Shown: positions 1 to 9,903 of the stretch, in pieces | Layout: each line of letters opens with the position of its first letter | How positions within the stretch are numbered: position 1 is the stretch's first letter | DNA from: Wenjunlia tyrosinilytica | GTDB lineage: Bacteria > Actinomycetota > Actinomycetes > Streptomycetales > Streptomycetaceae | Direction of reading: 5' to 3' | DNA: 64,000 nt | Assembly (NCBI RefSeq): GCF_014646055.1 | Contig: NZ_BMMS01000031.1 | Location: 28,243-92,242 of the forward strand | Program-made: the position numbers and the translations under genes | Notes under the pieces: model-generated | The model's database searches: none | Seen by the model: the letters and a program-made list of their open reading frames with translations, nothing else | What the model was told of the DNA's origin: nothing

Positions 1-118
1 CGCCGGTGGCCAGCCCGTCGCTGGAGAGCACTAGGGCCTTGCGGATGTTTCTGACGCGCGAAACGAGGTCGTCGAGAAGCCAGTTCAGCTCCCCCGTCGG
101 ATTCGCCGATGCGGTCAT
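1..118 (-). CDS. cvnB: Roadblock/LC7 domain protein, CvnB type (N-terminal fragment)
   Basis: Only the first 39 codons lie in the window; the gene continues past the left edge. The translation starts MTASANPTGELNWLLDDLV and continues with an LVLSSDGL strand, the pattern of roadblock/LC7 proteins encoded as the second gene of Streptomyces conservons. Its ATG overlaps the TGA of the upstream kinase gene as ATGA, which indicates translational coupling. In known conservons CvnB acts with the CvnA kinase, CvnC and the small GTPase CvnD in a membrane-associated signalling complex. The remaining partners should lie just outside the window. Confidence 0.85.
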   Translation of the reverse strand, partial: MTASANPTGELNWLLDDLVSRVRNIRKALVLSSDGLATG

Positions 119-2823
119 CGACCGTCCCTTTCTGTACTGGATCGTGGTGACGTCACGCCCGGGCCGTCCGTGGAGTCGGCCCGGTCCCCGTGTGGGCCGC
201 CTTCTGCGTCCTCGGTGTCTTCGGTGGCGTTGCGTCCGCGCTGCCACCCACGCTGGAACGACGCCATCCGGGACCGTACTTCGTCGGCCGAACGCTCCCG
301 AGCGGGCGGGGCCTCCTGGGCCGCTGCCGCCGCTTCGGCCTGGGCCGCGCGCAGCTGCGGTGCGAGGTTCGCCTGGCGCACTCGCCGGGGCAGCCCGTAC
401 TCGTTGCTGCCCGCGCCCGGCCGGGCGCTGGGCAGTGCGGGGTCGGCGGACGCGGAGGCCTGGCCGTGGTCGGGAGCGGGCTCGGTCCGGGCGTGCCGAG
501 ACTCGGAGCGGGCGGGGGGCGCGCCCTCGACGGTACGGCCGCGGTCCGCGACGAGGACCGGGGAGCGGCGGCGGCGCGGCAGCCCTCCCGGTGTGCGGTC
601 GGCCGTGCGCTCCCCGGGGCCGTCCTCGCGGGCCTGCGCGGAGACGGGCTGCACCTCCCGCTGCTCCTGGCGGGCCGTGGGGACGGGCGCGGCCTCGGCG
701 GGGGCGTCGACCGGGCCGAGCCCCCATTCGCGGAAGGCCGCCCGGGTCCGCATGGCGGGAGCCTCGTCGAAGCCCTCGTCCTCGTCGTAGTCCGCCTCGC
801 CGGCCGCGCCGGGAGCCCTGCGCTCGGCGGTGGTCGAGGACGACGGGCTCTCGGTCAGCAGGGAGTTGGGGATGAGGACGACGGCGGTGGTGCCGCCGTA
901 GGGGGACTGGCGCAGGGAGACCCGCACGCCATGGCGCTGTGCGAGGCGGCTGACCACGAACAGGCCGAGCCGGTCGGTGTCGGAGAGCTCGAACTCCGGT
1001 GTCTCCGCGAGGCGCTGGTTCGCCTCGAGGAGCGTGGTGGCGGGCATCCCGAGGCCGCGGTCGTCGACCTCGAGGACGAAGCCGTTGGCCACCTGCTCGC
1101 CGTGGACCTGGACATGTGTGTGGGGCGGGGAGAACACCGTGGCGTTCTCGACCAGTTCGGCGACGAGGTGGGTGATGTCGGCGACCGCGCCGCCCGTAAG
1201 GGCCACACGGGGCATGCGGCGGACCTCGACGCGCTCGTAGTCCTCGACCTCGGCGACGGCGGCGCGGACCACGTTGATGAGCATGACGGGGTTGCGCCAG
1301 GCGCGGGCCGGGGCGACGCCGGAGAGGATGACCAGGCCCTCGGCGTGCCGCCGCATACGGGTGGTCATGTGGTCGAGGCGGAACAGGTCGGCGAGTTCCT
1401 CGGCGTCCTCGGTGCGGCGCTCCATGGTGTCGAGGAGCGTGAGCTGGCGGTGGAGGAGTACCTGGCTGCGGCGGGCGAGGTTGACGAAGACCTCGGAGAC
1501 CCCGCGGCGCATCTCGGCCTGTTTGACGGCCGCTTCGACGGCGGCCCGCTGGACGTCGTTGAACGCCTGGCCGACCTGGCTGACCTCGTCGTGGCCCTCG
1601 CGGAACGCGATGGGCGGGATCTCCGCCTCGACGTCCAGCTCCTCACCGGAGGCGAGGCGGCGCATGACGCGCGGCAGGCGGTTGCCCGACAGCTCCAGGG
1701 CGGCCTTGCGCAGCCGGGTGAGGTCGCGCACGAGGTTGCGGCCGATACGGAAGGAGATGACGAGAGACGCGAGGACGGCGATCAGACCGAGGACGATGAC
1801 GGCGGCGGCGTAGATGTTGGTGCGGTCCTCGTACGCCTGGGAGCGGTCGGTGAAGCGGCCCACGCTCGCCATCTTGATCCGGGTGAGGTCCTTGCCGGCG
1901 GCGGCCAGCGTGGAGGTCCAGCGCTCGGCGTCGACCGCGCGGGGCGCGCCGCCCGCGCCCGCGCTGATCAGGGACTCCTCCATGTCGTGCAGCGCCCTGC
2001 CGTTGGCACTCGCGGTGAAGTCCCTGTACGCCTTGCGGTCGGCGGGCAGCGGGAGTTCGGGGACATGGATGCGCAGCAGCACGCGCTGTTCGGCCACCGC
2101 GTCGGACAGGTACCGGAATTCGGGTCCCGACATGCGGCCGGAGGCCAGTGCCGCGGAGGCGAGGGCGTCCTCGCGGGTCACGGCGTCCTGGGCCCGGCTG
2201 ACGCTGACGATGGTGCGTATGTGCTTGGCGAGCTTGTCGTTGATGCCGGCGTTGAGGTCGGCGAAGAGGAGGAAGCCTCCGTCGATGATCCGCGAGTAGC
2301 CGTCGAACGCCTTGGCACGGGTCATCTCGCGCGAGCTGACCTGCTGGCGCAGCCCGTCGAGCCCGTTGAGCTCGGTCTTGAGGGAGTCCAGGCGCCTTCG
2401 CTGGCCGGAGTTGAGCATCGAGCGGTCGTCGGGGTTCCTCGCGGCGGCGAGCAGCACCTCCCGGCTCCGGTCGGTGCTGTCCTGGGCCCGGCGCAGGTCG
2501 TCGAGGGCTCCGCGGTGCCGGGGGTCGGCGAGGTAGAGCAGCGCGTCGCGCCGTTCGGACTGCATGGTCGCCATCAGGCCGTCGAGCGGGCGGCCGAACG
2601 TCTTGTTCATGGCCTTGACGTCCGTGATGCCCATGACCTCTTCGGCCGCGTCGACCGCCGCGACGGCCCACACGGCCACGAGGGACACCAGGGGCACCGA
2701 CAGCAGTGCCACGATCTTCCGGCGGATCGATCTCCCGCGAGAGCGCATCGTCTGCGTACAACCTTCATGCCGGGACAGGGGGTTATCAAACGGCGCGAGC
2801 TTACTACTGACCGATGAACGCAT
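115..2823 (-). CDS. cvnA: Conservon sensor histidine kinase-like protein (NIT-HAMP-HATPase)
   Basis: The product is about 900 residues. It has an N-terminal membrane segment (about residues 35-57), a long extracytoplasmic helical region of nitrate/nitrite-sensing type, and a second membrane segment (about 337-360) running into a HAMP linker. A GHKL ATPase domain follows, with an N-box (ELVENA), a G1 box (DDRGLGM) and a TDRLGLFVVSRLA motif, and then a Pro/Ala/Arg-rich disordered tail. There is no recognisable His-phosphotransfer box, as is usual for CvnA proteins. The gene overlaps cvnB by ATGA. An in-frame ATG at 2748, just before the basic stretch and membrane segment, is an alternative start. 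Membrane signalling is inferred from known conservons; the ligand is unknown. Confidence 0.88.
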   Translation of the reverse strand: MRSSVSSKLAPFDNPLSRHEGCTQTMRSRGRSIRRKIVALLSVPLVSLVAVWAVAAVDAAEEVMGITDVKAMNKTFGRPLDGLMATMQSERRDALLYLADPRHRGALDDLRRAQDSTDRSREVLLAAARNPDDRSMLNSGQRRRLDSLKTELNGLDGLRQQVSSREMTRAKAFDGYSRIIDGGFLLFADLNAGINDKLAKHIRTIVSVSRAQDAVTREDALASAALASGRMSGPEFRYLSDAVAEQRVLLRIHVPELPLPADRKAYRDFTASANGRALHDMEESLISAGAGGAPRAVDAERWTSTLAAAGKDLTRIKMASVGRFTDRSQAYEDRTNIYAAAVIVLGLIAVLASLVISFRIGRNLVRDLTRLRKAALELSGNRLPRVMRRLASGEELDVEAEIPPIAFREGHDEVSQVGQAFNDVQRAAVEAAVKQAEMRRGVSEVFVNLARRSQVLLHRQLTLLDTMERRTEDAEELADLFRLDHMTTRMRRHAEGLVILSGVAPARAWRNPVMLINVVRAAVAEVEDYERVEVRRMPRVALTGGAVADITHLVAELVENATVFSPPHTHVQVHGEQVANGFVLEVDDRGLGMPATTLLEANQRLAETPEFELSDTDRLGLFVVSRLAQRHGVRVSLRQSPYGGTTAVVLIPNSLLTESPSSSTTAERRAPGAAGEADYDEDEGFDEAPAMRTRAAFREWGLGPVDAPAEAAPVPTARQEQREVQPVSAQAREDGPGERTADRTPGGLPRRRRSPVLVADRGRTVEGAPPARSESRHARTEPAPDHGQASASADPALPSARPGAGSNEYGLPRRVRQANLAPQLRAAQAEAAAAAQEAPPARERSADEVRSRMASFQRGWQRGRNATEDTEDAEGGPHGDRADSTDGPGVTSPRSSTERDGR

Positions 2824-3713
2824 CGAAGCCTGTTCCGGCGCTATTTGAGCACGTCAAGTGGTACGCAACATGGCCAATTGTCCTGTGATCTCCGGACATC
2901 CCCGCCCCGATCCACCGTGTTTTGATTGACCGTTGAATGGGTACGGACGCAACTCTGACTGTAATTATTCGGTACACGGTTCGTGATGGCGCCGGGTCAC
3001 ACCGCGCTGAAACGTGTCCGCACGGGTGCGCGGGCACGCAAAAGCCGCGTCCGTGCCGTTGTGCGGCCATGGCCGGAGGACCGCTTCAGGCCATGGCCGC
3101 TGCGCCTTCGCGCACGGCTGGCCTGTACAGGAGCGCGGCCGGGAGCCCGCCCTGGTGGGACCGGGGTGCGGGCCCCCGGACACCGCATCCGCCACAGCCG
3201 GACAAGCCGGCACACGACGACAGCTCCCCCCCGCGCGCGGACGCCGATTCACGCCTGCCGGATACGGGAGCACCGCGCCGAGGGGCGATATCCGGACACC
3301 GCGCCGTGACCACGGACCGACTCACTGCCCGAAGTGTCCGCATTGCCGTCCGCATTGCCGTCCGCGCGGCCGTCCGCGCGGCCCGGGCCCGGAGCGCGGG
3401 CAGGGGCACGGCGGGGCGGACGGCGGCGGACAGCGGCCCATCGGCGCGGGCCGGATGAGCGCTTTTGCGCGCCGCCGCGGGAACCCTCGGGGCGATTCAC
3501 CCGTCGGATCAAGTGAGGGCCGTACCCATCGACCTCGCTGTTCGAGGCCGGATGAGACGTCCGCGCGAGCCATACGGGGGATCTTCGGTTCAGGGGTGGG
3601 GAGACCCGGCGAGGGGATCGCGGCACTTCCGGAATGGAGTCCTGGGTTCCGGGCAGGGTGTACCGAGTCGGGACGACCTGTCCGTGTCGATTGCGAATCA
3701 TGGGGGTTGAGTC
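2824..3713. other. Gene-poor intergenic region with short direct repeats
   Basis: I see no supportable gene in this 890-bp stretch; the open frames here lack a ribosome site and codon bias. The first 150 bp are relatively AT-rich (AATTATTCGGTAC near 2963) and probably hold the cvn promoter. Around 3337-3385 there are short tandem copies of GTCCGCATTGCC and CCGTCCGCGCGG. The 3' end supplies the GGGGGTTGAGTC ribosome-binding region of the next gene. Confidence 0.5.
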
Positions 3714-4145
3714 ATGAGTGTGGTGCAGGAAGGCGAGGCACTGGATCGTGCCTTCGTCAATCAGGGACAGGGCCGGGGGACCCTGTGGGAGGAGGAGCGC
3801 GTCGGCAGGCAGCGCATGGCGGATCCCGTACGCCGGTCCGCTGTCCGCGCGTTCCTGATCGGGGCGGTCACGCTGATCGAGGTCAATGTCGCGGTGCTGG
3901 GCACGCTCGGCGGGTCCTGGATCGCCGCTCCGGCGACGCTCGCCGCCGTGGTGAGCACGATAGTGGCCACCTGGGCGGTGCTCGATGTGTGGGTGACCCG
4001 GCAGGTGCACGTCCAACGCCACGGGGTGGTGTCCACTCCCAGCAGCGCCGCCCGTCCCGCGCGCGGACACCTCGGCCTCGCCCGCCGCTCGCACGAGGGC
4101 CGCGCCACGGGCTCCCCGCAGCACCTGTCGTCCCGGGCCGCCTGA
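3714..4145 (+). CDS. Small membrane protein, unknown function
   Basis: This is a 143-residue protein with a charged N-terminus and two hydrophobic segments (about residues 45-62 and 66-90), followed by a basic Arg/Ser/Pro-rich tail. The ATG sits 7 nt after a GGGGG run, a plausible ribosome-binding site. The gene converges on the SMC-like gene, with stops 22 bp apart. I do not recognise a family. The topology suggests a two-helix hairpin in the cytoplasmic membrane. Confidence 0.6.
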   Translation: MSVVQEGEALDRAFVNQGQGRGTLWEEERVGRQRMADPVRRSAVRAFLIGAVTLIEVNVAVLGTLGGSWIAAPATLAAVVSTIVATWAVLDVWVTRQVHVQRHGVVSTPSSAARPARGHLGLARRSHEGRATGSPQHLSSRAA

Positions 4146-4167
4146 CCCGCCGCGACAGCCGCCCGCT

Positions 4168-7100
4168 TCATCGTTCGGGAGGCCTGCGGAACATCCGGGT
4201 CGCGGTGATCTCGCCGTGCACCACTTCCTCCCCGGGTTCCTGGACCGGCAGTCCGGGCCGCAGGTGCTCCTCGACGCTGATGTACTTCAGCCCCGCGCGC
4301 AGGTCCGCGTCGTTGCGCAGGCGCACGACGAGCGGGAACTCCGCCAGCGCGGTGGTGTCGAACAGCCCCGTCGTGTAGATCAGCTGCACTCCCAGCGCGT
4401 CCGCGAAGGAGCGCTGGAGCTCCAGCAGGTAGGCGGCGTTGGCCCGGCCGATGGGGTTGTCCAGGAAGAGCGTGCCCGCGTGGCGGTGCCGGTCCCGCCC
4501 GCGGTCGTTGCTGCGCAGCGCGGCCATCGTGCAGTACAGGGCGATCGCCGCGGTGAGCAACTGCCCTCCGGAGAACACGTCGCCCATCTGGCCCACCGGC
4601 ACCCGCTCGGCACGAAGCACGGCGTCCGGTTTGAGGATCTCCACCGCCACGCCCCTGGGAGCGAGCGCGGCATGCACTCCGCGCAGGAGCAAGGACATGC
4701 CGTCACGGCGTCCCCAGTCCGCCTTCTGGCCCGGGCCGCTCTTCTTGACCGCCGCGCGGGTGGCCTCGTCGATGACCTCGCCGAGGCGCTCGGTGAGCGT
4801 GGCCCGGTCCGGGTCCTCGAAGCGGATCCGCAGGAACTCCTGCCCCGACCACTCCCCCAGCCCCTCCGGCAGACGGGACAGCCGCTGCGCCGAGCGCAGG
4901 GTGTCCAGGGACGCCTCCACCAGGCCGCGCAGCCGGTCGACGATGCTGTCGCGGTTGCGCATGAGCTGTTCCAGCTCGTCGGTCAGCACTCTCAGGCGCG
5001 GCGCGAACGCGGCGGCCCACGCGGCGGCGTGATCGGGCAGCGAGGCGGCCGGCAGTTCCCTGATCTGCTGGCGCGCGGGGGTGCGCACCTGCTCGTAGCG
5101 GGCGGCGTTGGCATGCCTGATGAGGATGTCGCAGGCTTCCCTGACGGCCGATTCGGCGGCCGACAGGTCCGCGGCGCAGCCACGCAGGGAGCGGCGGGCC
5201 TCGGCCGCGGCGGCCCGCGCGGCCGCCAGGTCGCCCGGATAGGGCCCGGCCTCCGGGACCCCGTCCTCCCCCTGTGCCCAGGAGTGCGGGCCGTCGCGCA
5301 GCAGATCGCGCAGGAGCGCCGCCACCTCGTCGAACCCCGAAGCGCGGTCCTCGGCGGCGTGGCCGGCCCGCACCAGCTCGGTGTGCTCGGCACATGCGGC
5401 CTCGTGGGCGTCGGTGCACTCGGCGAGCCTGCCGGTGGCGGCGCGCAGGAGCGTCTGGGCGTGCTCGGTGTCGCTCGGGAGCAGGTCTTCGGGAAGCTCG
5501 GTGTGGGCGTCGCCGTGGGCGGGCGCGTGGCGTTCGGCCTCGGCCCGCAGACGGCCCAGTTGCTCACTCGCCGCCGACGCGCGGCTCTCAATGGTCTGCA
5601 TCAGGGTCTCGACACGGGCGGCGGCGGCCTGGCGTGACGGGCCGTCGGCCCCGTCGGGACCCTCGAGCAGGCCGGCGGCGCGGGTGCGGACCTTGTTGGT
5701 CAGCCGGTCCAGCTCGGCGCGCGCGGCGCTCTCCGCGCTCTCGGCGCGGGCCTGTTCGGCGCGCAGGTCGGCGCCCACGCCGACCTTCTCGTAGAGCTGG
5801 GAGGCCGCCCGGTACGCCTCGCGCAGGGCGGGCAGCGAGGCACGGGGCGGCTCGTCGGTGCCGGTGCGGTCAGCGCTGTCGGCGGCGCCGGCGATCTCGG
5901 CCCGTTCGGCGCGCAGGGTACGGGCGGTGCGGCGGGCGTCGTCGGCCGCGCGCTGCGCCGCGCGCCGGTCCTCGTCGGCCGCGCGGGCGCGGGCGAGGCA
6001 GGCGGCCGCGCGGGCCTCGGCCTCGGCGCTGTCCTGGCTGAGTTCACGGGTGCGGCGGGTCCAGTTGGCGCGCTCACGCAGCCGGTGGGCGAGCCCCGCG
6101 AGGGCGTCGGCGCGGCGGCGGGCCCGCTGGGCTGCCTCCTGGCGCTGTTCACGCACCACCAGCGCGTCGGCCGCGGCCTGTTCCGCGTCGGCTGCGTCGG
6201 CGCGTGCGGCGGCCAGCTGCTCATGCGCGTCGGCGGCGGCCGTGCGGGCCTGTTCGACGGCCAGCGCGGACTCGGCGAGGCGGCCGGGCGGGCAGGCGGC
6301 GCGCCACGAGGCCAGGCGCCCGGCCAGGGCCCGGTCGGCGGAGAGCCGGGCGGCGAGCGCGCGGATCTCCTCCTCGCGTCCGGTGGCCCGGGTGCGCAGG
6401 GCCTGGCGCTCGTCGTCGGCGGCGAGTTCGTCGTGCATCGCCGGGTTCGGCGGGACGAGGAACACCTCCGGTTCGCCGCTGCCGACCGACGGCGGAGGCG
6501 GTGCGAGCAGGGCGGCGCTGGTACCGACGGCGACCGCGCTGCGGGGCAGCAACGCGGCGGTCGACAGGACCTCACGGGCCCGGCGGTAGGTGGAGGGATC
6601 GGTGACGACGACGCCGTCGACGAGCTCGGGGCGGGCGGCGAGCACGGCGGCGTGGTCGACGGGATCGACGGCCTGGGCGAGATAGCGCCATCCGGGCAGG
6701 GCGGGGATGCCGTGCTCGCCCAGATACTCCACGGTGGCCAGCACATCGGGTCCGGGCGGCAGCAGTCCGCCGTCGCCGAGCGCGGCGAGGATGCGGGAGT
6801 CCTCCGCGGCGCCGGTACGCAGGTCGAACAGCTGCCGCTCGGCGCGGGCGACCACGTCGTCCAGCAGCTCCCGCAGGTCCTCGGCGGCGGAGTCGAGGAG
6901 CTCGGGGGTGAGCGCCGTGTCGTCGCCATGGGTCCGGGGGGAGGCCCCGGACGCAGTGGCCTCTGTATCGGCCTGCCCGCCCGTACTGGCCTCCCCGTCG
7001 CCCGGGGCCGGCGCGGCCGGGGGGCCGCCCGGCTCCGGGCTGGTCCTGGCCGCCGGGATGCCCACGCCGGGGGCCGGCCGCCGTGCCGCCAGGCCGAGGA

Positions 7101-8934
7101 GTTCGGTGAGGCGTTCGTCGTCGGTGAGGGCGCGGGTGGCGCGCAGCTCAGCGGCGCGGGCGGCCCTGGCCGCGGCGAGGGCGTCGGCGGCGCGGGCCGA
7201 GGCCAGGTCCGCGCGTGCCTGCGCACCCGCTGCCTCGCGGCTGCGGGCTCCCGCCTCGTCGGCGGCGGCCCTGGCCTGCTCCCAAGCGGCTTCCGCGGCC
7301 CGGCTGTTCTCCGCGGCCTCCAGCGCCGCGCGAGCGGGGTCCGCGTCGGGCGCGGTGTCGTCGAGCCAGCCCGCGCGCACGGCCTCCGCGGTCTCCTGTC
7401 CGACCTCGGCCAGGCGCTGGCGCAGATGCTCGGCCTCGCTGCGGGCCTTCTGCGCTGCCGTGGCCGCGGCGGTGGCGTCTCGGTGGGAGGTCTCGGAGCC
7501 GGTCTGCAGGGCGGACGCGCGCTCCTCCTCGGCGTCGGCCGCCTCCTCGGCCGCCTCGGCGGCGCAGTCCAGGGCACGCACCAGCTCGGCCGCCGCCTTG
7601 GCACGCGCGGCGAGGGCGGGGGCCGCGTCCCGCTCGGCCTCCTGGATCGCGGCGGCCACCCGGGCCGAGCGGTCGGCGGCGGCGCGGTGGCGCAGGACGG
7701 ACTCGGCGGCCTGCCAGGCGGAATGGGCGGTGCGGGCGTCGGCCAGTTCCCGGCGCAGCGCGGCGGCGTCCTTCTCGGCGGAGCCGAGAGCGAGCGAGGC
7801 GTGGCGGTGGGCGAGTTCGGCGGCGATGAGCGCCGCGTGGGCGCGTCGGGAGTCGGCCTCGGCGACGGCTTCGGCGGCGGTGGCGACCTGTTCCTCCAGG
7901 TGCGCGGCCCTGGCCCGTTCCTCACCGGCCCGTGCGGTGAGCCTGCGGGCGAGCTGGCGGGCGCGGCGCTCGGAGAGGGTGTGGATCTCGCGGGAGCCGT
8001 CGCGGGCGGCGGTGGCCTCGACGATACGGCTGAGCAGTTCCAGCGAGCCCGCGGTGAAGTCCCGTTCGGCGGTGAGCTCGGCGCGGCGGCCCAGCTTGTT
8101 GGCGAAGCCGTGGACGAGGTCGGCGAGCCCGTCGGTGTCACGGGTGTCGGTGACGGCCCGCAGGAGAAGGTCGGTGAAGTCGGAGTCGTTCTTCACCGCG
8201 AACAGGCCGGCGGCCTCGCCCTCGTCGGCGTTCATCTCCCGCTGGTAGCGGAAGAGTTCGGGGTCCAGGCCCAGGGCGCCCAGGTGCTCGTTCCAGCGCT
8301 CGTGGATCTCTTCCCAGACGATGTCCAGATGGGGGTACGCCCGTCCGGCCTCCGTGAGGGCGTCACGGAAGCCCTTCATCGTGCGGCGGCGGCCTCGCGC
8401 GGTGGTGGGGCTGCCGTCCGGTGAGGGCACGGCGATGCCCGCGGCCTCGGCGACCGGCAGCGAGTCCAGGGTCAGGCCGGGGCCCGGCCGGAAGGAGTAC
8501 CAGCTCTCGGCGAACTTGCGGGGGTCGGAGGAGACCTGGCGGCCGCGCCACTCGCTGACCTTGCCGACGACGACGAGTTCGCCGGTGAGGGTGTGCTGCC
8601 ACTCCAGGGCGACATGGCCGCAGTCGTCCGCGAGCAGGAACTTGCGCAGCACTCCGGAGCTGGCGCCGCCGAGGGTGTTGCGGTGGCCGGGCAGCATCAC
8701 GGAGAAGATCAGCTTGAGCAGGACGGACTTGCCGCCGCCGTTCTCCAGGAAGAGCACACCCGCGGGGGCGGGCCGCCGCCGGGGGCCGGAGGGCTCCTCA
8801 CCGAACAGGTCGACCTGGAGCGGCGCCGGCTCCGCCACGGGTTCGCCGACTCCGCGCAGGTCCAGGACCGTGTCGGCGTAGCGTGCGCCGGCTGGTCCGA
8901 TGGAGTACAGGCGTACCCGGGACAGCTCGTACAT
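4168..8934 (-). CDS. MukB/JetC-like SMC ATPase (large coiled-coil ABC-type protein)
   Basis: This 1588-residue protein has SMC-type architecture. An N-terminal ATPase lobe carries a P-loop-like ENGGGKS at residues 64-70. It is followed by about 500 residues of Ala/Glu/Arg-rich coiled coil, a hinge-like globular part near 700-830 (with GWRYLAQAV), a second long coiled coil, and a C-terminal lobe. That lobe has the ABC signature FSGGQLLTAAIALYC and a Walker B-like TLFLDNPIGRAN. Two motifs are unusual: the first Gly of Walker A is Leu, and the residue after the Walker B Asp is Asn rather than Glu. The gene is last in a set with kleisin-like and winged-helix-like genes, as in MukFEB, MksFEB or JetABC. 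A DNA-loading role is inferred from that layout. Confidence 0.75.
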   Translation of the reverse strand: MYELSRVRLYSIGPAGARYADTVLDLRGVGEPVAEPAPLQVDLFGEEPSGPRRRPAPAGVLFLENGGGKSVLLKLIFSVMLPGHRNTLGGASSGVLRKFLLADDCGHVALEWQHTLTGELVVVGKVSEWRGRQVSSDPRKFAESWYSFRPGPGLTLDSLPVAEAAGIAVPSPDGSPTTARGRRRTMKGFRDALTEAGRAYPHLDIVWEEIHERWNEHLGALGLDPELFRYQREMNADEGEAAGLFAVKNDSDFTDLLLRAVTDTRDTDGLADLVHGFANKLGRRAELTAERDFTAGSLELLSRIVEATAARDGSREIHTLSERRARQLARRLTARAGEERARAAHLEEQVATAAEAVAEADSRRAHAALIAAELAHRHASLALGSAEKDAAALRRELADARTAHSAWQAAESVLRHRAAADRSARVAAAIQEAERDAAPALAARAKAAAELVRALDCAAEAAEEAADAEEERASALQTGSETSHRDATAAATAAQKARSEAEHLRQRLAEVGQETAEAVRAGWLDDTAPDADPARAALEAAENSRAAEAAWEQARAAADEAGARSREAAGAQARADLASARAADALAAARAARAAELRATRALTDDERLTELLGLAARRPAPGVGIPAARTSPEPGGPPAAPAPGDGEASTGGQADTEATASGASPRTHGDDTALTPELLDSAAEDLRELLDDVVARAERQLFDLRTGAAEDSRILAALGDGGLLPPGPDVLATVEYLGEHGIPALPGWRYLAQAVDPVDHAAVLAARPELVDGVVVTDPSTYRRAREVLSTAALLPRSAVAVGTSAALLAPPPPSVGSGEPEVFLVPPNPAMHDELAADDERQALRTRATGREEEIRALAARLSADRALAGRLASWRAACPPGRLAESALAVEQARTAAADAHEQLAAARADAADAEQAAADALVVREQRQEAAQRARRRADALAGLAHRLRERANWTRRTRELSQDSAEAEARAAACLARARAADEDRRAAQRAADDARRTARTLRAERAEIAGAADSADRTGTDEPPRASLPALREAYRAASQLYEKVGVGADLRAEQARAESAESAARAELDRLTNKVRTRAAGLLEGPDGADGPSRQAAAARVETLMQTIESRASAASEQLGRLRAEAERHAPAHGDAHTELPEDLLPSDTEHAQTLLRAATGRLAECTDAHEAACAEHTELVRAGHAAEDRASGFDEVAALLRDLLRDGPHSWAQGEDGVPEAGPYPGDLAAARAAAAEARRSLRGCAADLSAAESAVREACDILIRHANAARYEQVRTPARQQIRELPAASLPDHAAAWAAAFAPRLRVLTDELEQLMRNRDSIVDRLRGLVEASLDTLRSAQRLSRLPEGLGEWSGQEFLRIRFEDPDRATLTERLGEVIDEATRAAVKKSGPGQKADWGRRDGMSLLLRGVHAALAPRGVAVEILKPDAVLRAERVPVGQMGDVFSGGQLLTAAIALYCTMAALRSNDRGRDRHRHAGTLFLDNPIGRANAAYLLELQRSFADALGVQLIYTTGLFDTTALAEFPLVVRLRNDADLRAGLKYISVEEHLRPGLPVQEPGEEVVHGEITATRMFRRPPER

Positions 8935-8985
8935 GTGTGTCTTCTCGCCAGTCGGAGTGGGCTGGTTGGTGGGTCGGCGGTGGGG

Positions 8986-9903
8986 CTAGTGGGAGTGGAA
9001 GGGCAGGCCGGCGTCGGCGACCAGCTCGTCGCTGTCGTCCGCGGGTGCCAGAGCGGCGGTGCCGTCACTGACCGGGACGACGCCGAGTTCGAGCAGTTCG
9101 GCCATGGCGGCGCTGCTCGCGAGGTCGCGGACCTGCAACTGGTAGCGGGCGGTGGTGCGGTAGGTGCCGCCGGCGTCGTCGGCGGTCTTCTGCAGGAAGC
9201 CCGAATCCACGAGGAAGGCGACCGCCTTGCCGATGATTCCTATGGTGGAGCCGGACAGGCGCCGGGCGTCCTTGGTGGCGCCGGTGGCGCTGCGCCGGGT
9301 GTAGACCCGCCAGGCGGCTTCGAGGCCGGGGGCGTCGGAGGCCGGGTCGGTGTTCTCCCCCGCCTCCTCGGCACGCTCCTCCAGGCGGCGGCAGGCCTGG
9401 CGGACGAACGAGTCCACGCCGTTGACCGTGATCCGTCCGATGTAGCCGTCGTCGGCGAGGTCCTCGGGGCGCGGGAACGCCATCGCCGCCACCGCGAGAT
9501 GCGCCAGGCCGTGCAGGAAGCGGTCGGTGGAGTCCGAGGCGGCGCGGCGAGAGTAGTCGCCCATGCGCACGGAGAAGACGGAGTCCTCGGCTGCGGCCAG
9601 CGCCATTCCCGCGCGTGCCGAGACCTCGAGGACGACGAGGCCGAGACCGGTGGCCACGGCGTCGGCGAGGCGGGCGAAGGCGGGGTCGTCGCGGTGGCGG
9701 CGGATGAGCTCGGCGTACTCGAGGTCGCGGGCGGGCAGCAGCTTGGGCTGGAGTCCGAACGAGACCAGCCGGGAGGCGTCCGCGGCGTCGGCCGGGGTGA
9801 CGGCCCCGGCCCCGGGGGGCCGCGCGCCGGTGTCGTGCTCGTCGTGCCGGTCCGCGTACCTGTCCTGCTCGGCAGCGGTGTGCGGATCTGCGGTGTCGTT
9901 CAC
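8986..9903 (-). CDS. MukE/JetB-like partner protein of the SMC cluster
   Basis: The protein is about 305 residues. I place the start at GTG 9903 because GGGAGGGAGG precedes it by 7 nt and the GTG overlaps the stop of the upstream small ORF as GTGA. The region after a charged N-terminus is helical and winged-helix-like, with a conserved-looking stretch SGSTIGIIGKAVAFLVDSGF and then a beta-wing TYRTTARYQLQVRDL. Size, position between the kleisin-like and ATPase genes, and this fold pattern match MukE/MksE/JetB subunits, which bridge kleisin and SMC. Sequence similarity to them is not obvious by eye, so the assignment rests mainly on context. Confidence 0.6.
   Translation of the reverse strand: MNDTADPHTAAEQDRYADRHDEHDTGARPPGAGAVTPADAADASRLVSFGLQPKLLPARDLEYAELIRRHRDDPAFARLADAVATGLGLVVLEVSARAGMALAAAEDSVFSVRMGDYSRRAASDSTDRFLHGLAHLAVAAMAFPRPEDLADDGYIGRITVNGVDSFVRQACRRLEERAEEAGENTDPASDAPGLEAAWRVYTRRSATGATKDARRLSGSTIGIIGKAVAFLVDSGFLQKTADDAGGTYRTTARYQLQVRDLASSAAMAELLELGVVPVSDGTAALAPADDSDELVADAGLPFHSH

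Noticed and set aside
190..2817. Long 875-codon frame on the plus strand opposite cvnA
   Set aside because: It is antisense to a clear CvnA gene, has no ribosome site, and its composition mirrors the GC3 bias of the real gene. The same applies to other long frames opposite real genes, such as 6085-8424 and 36141-39152.
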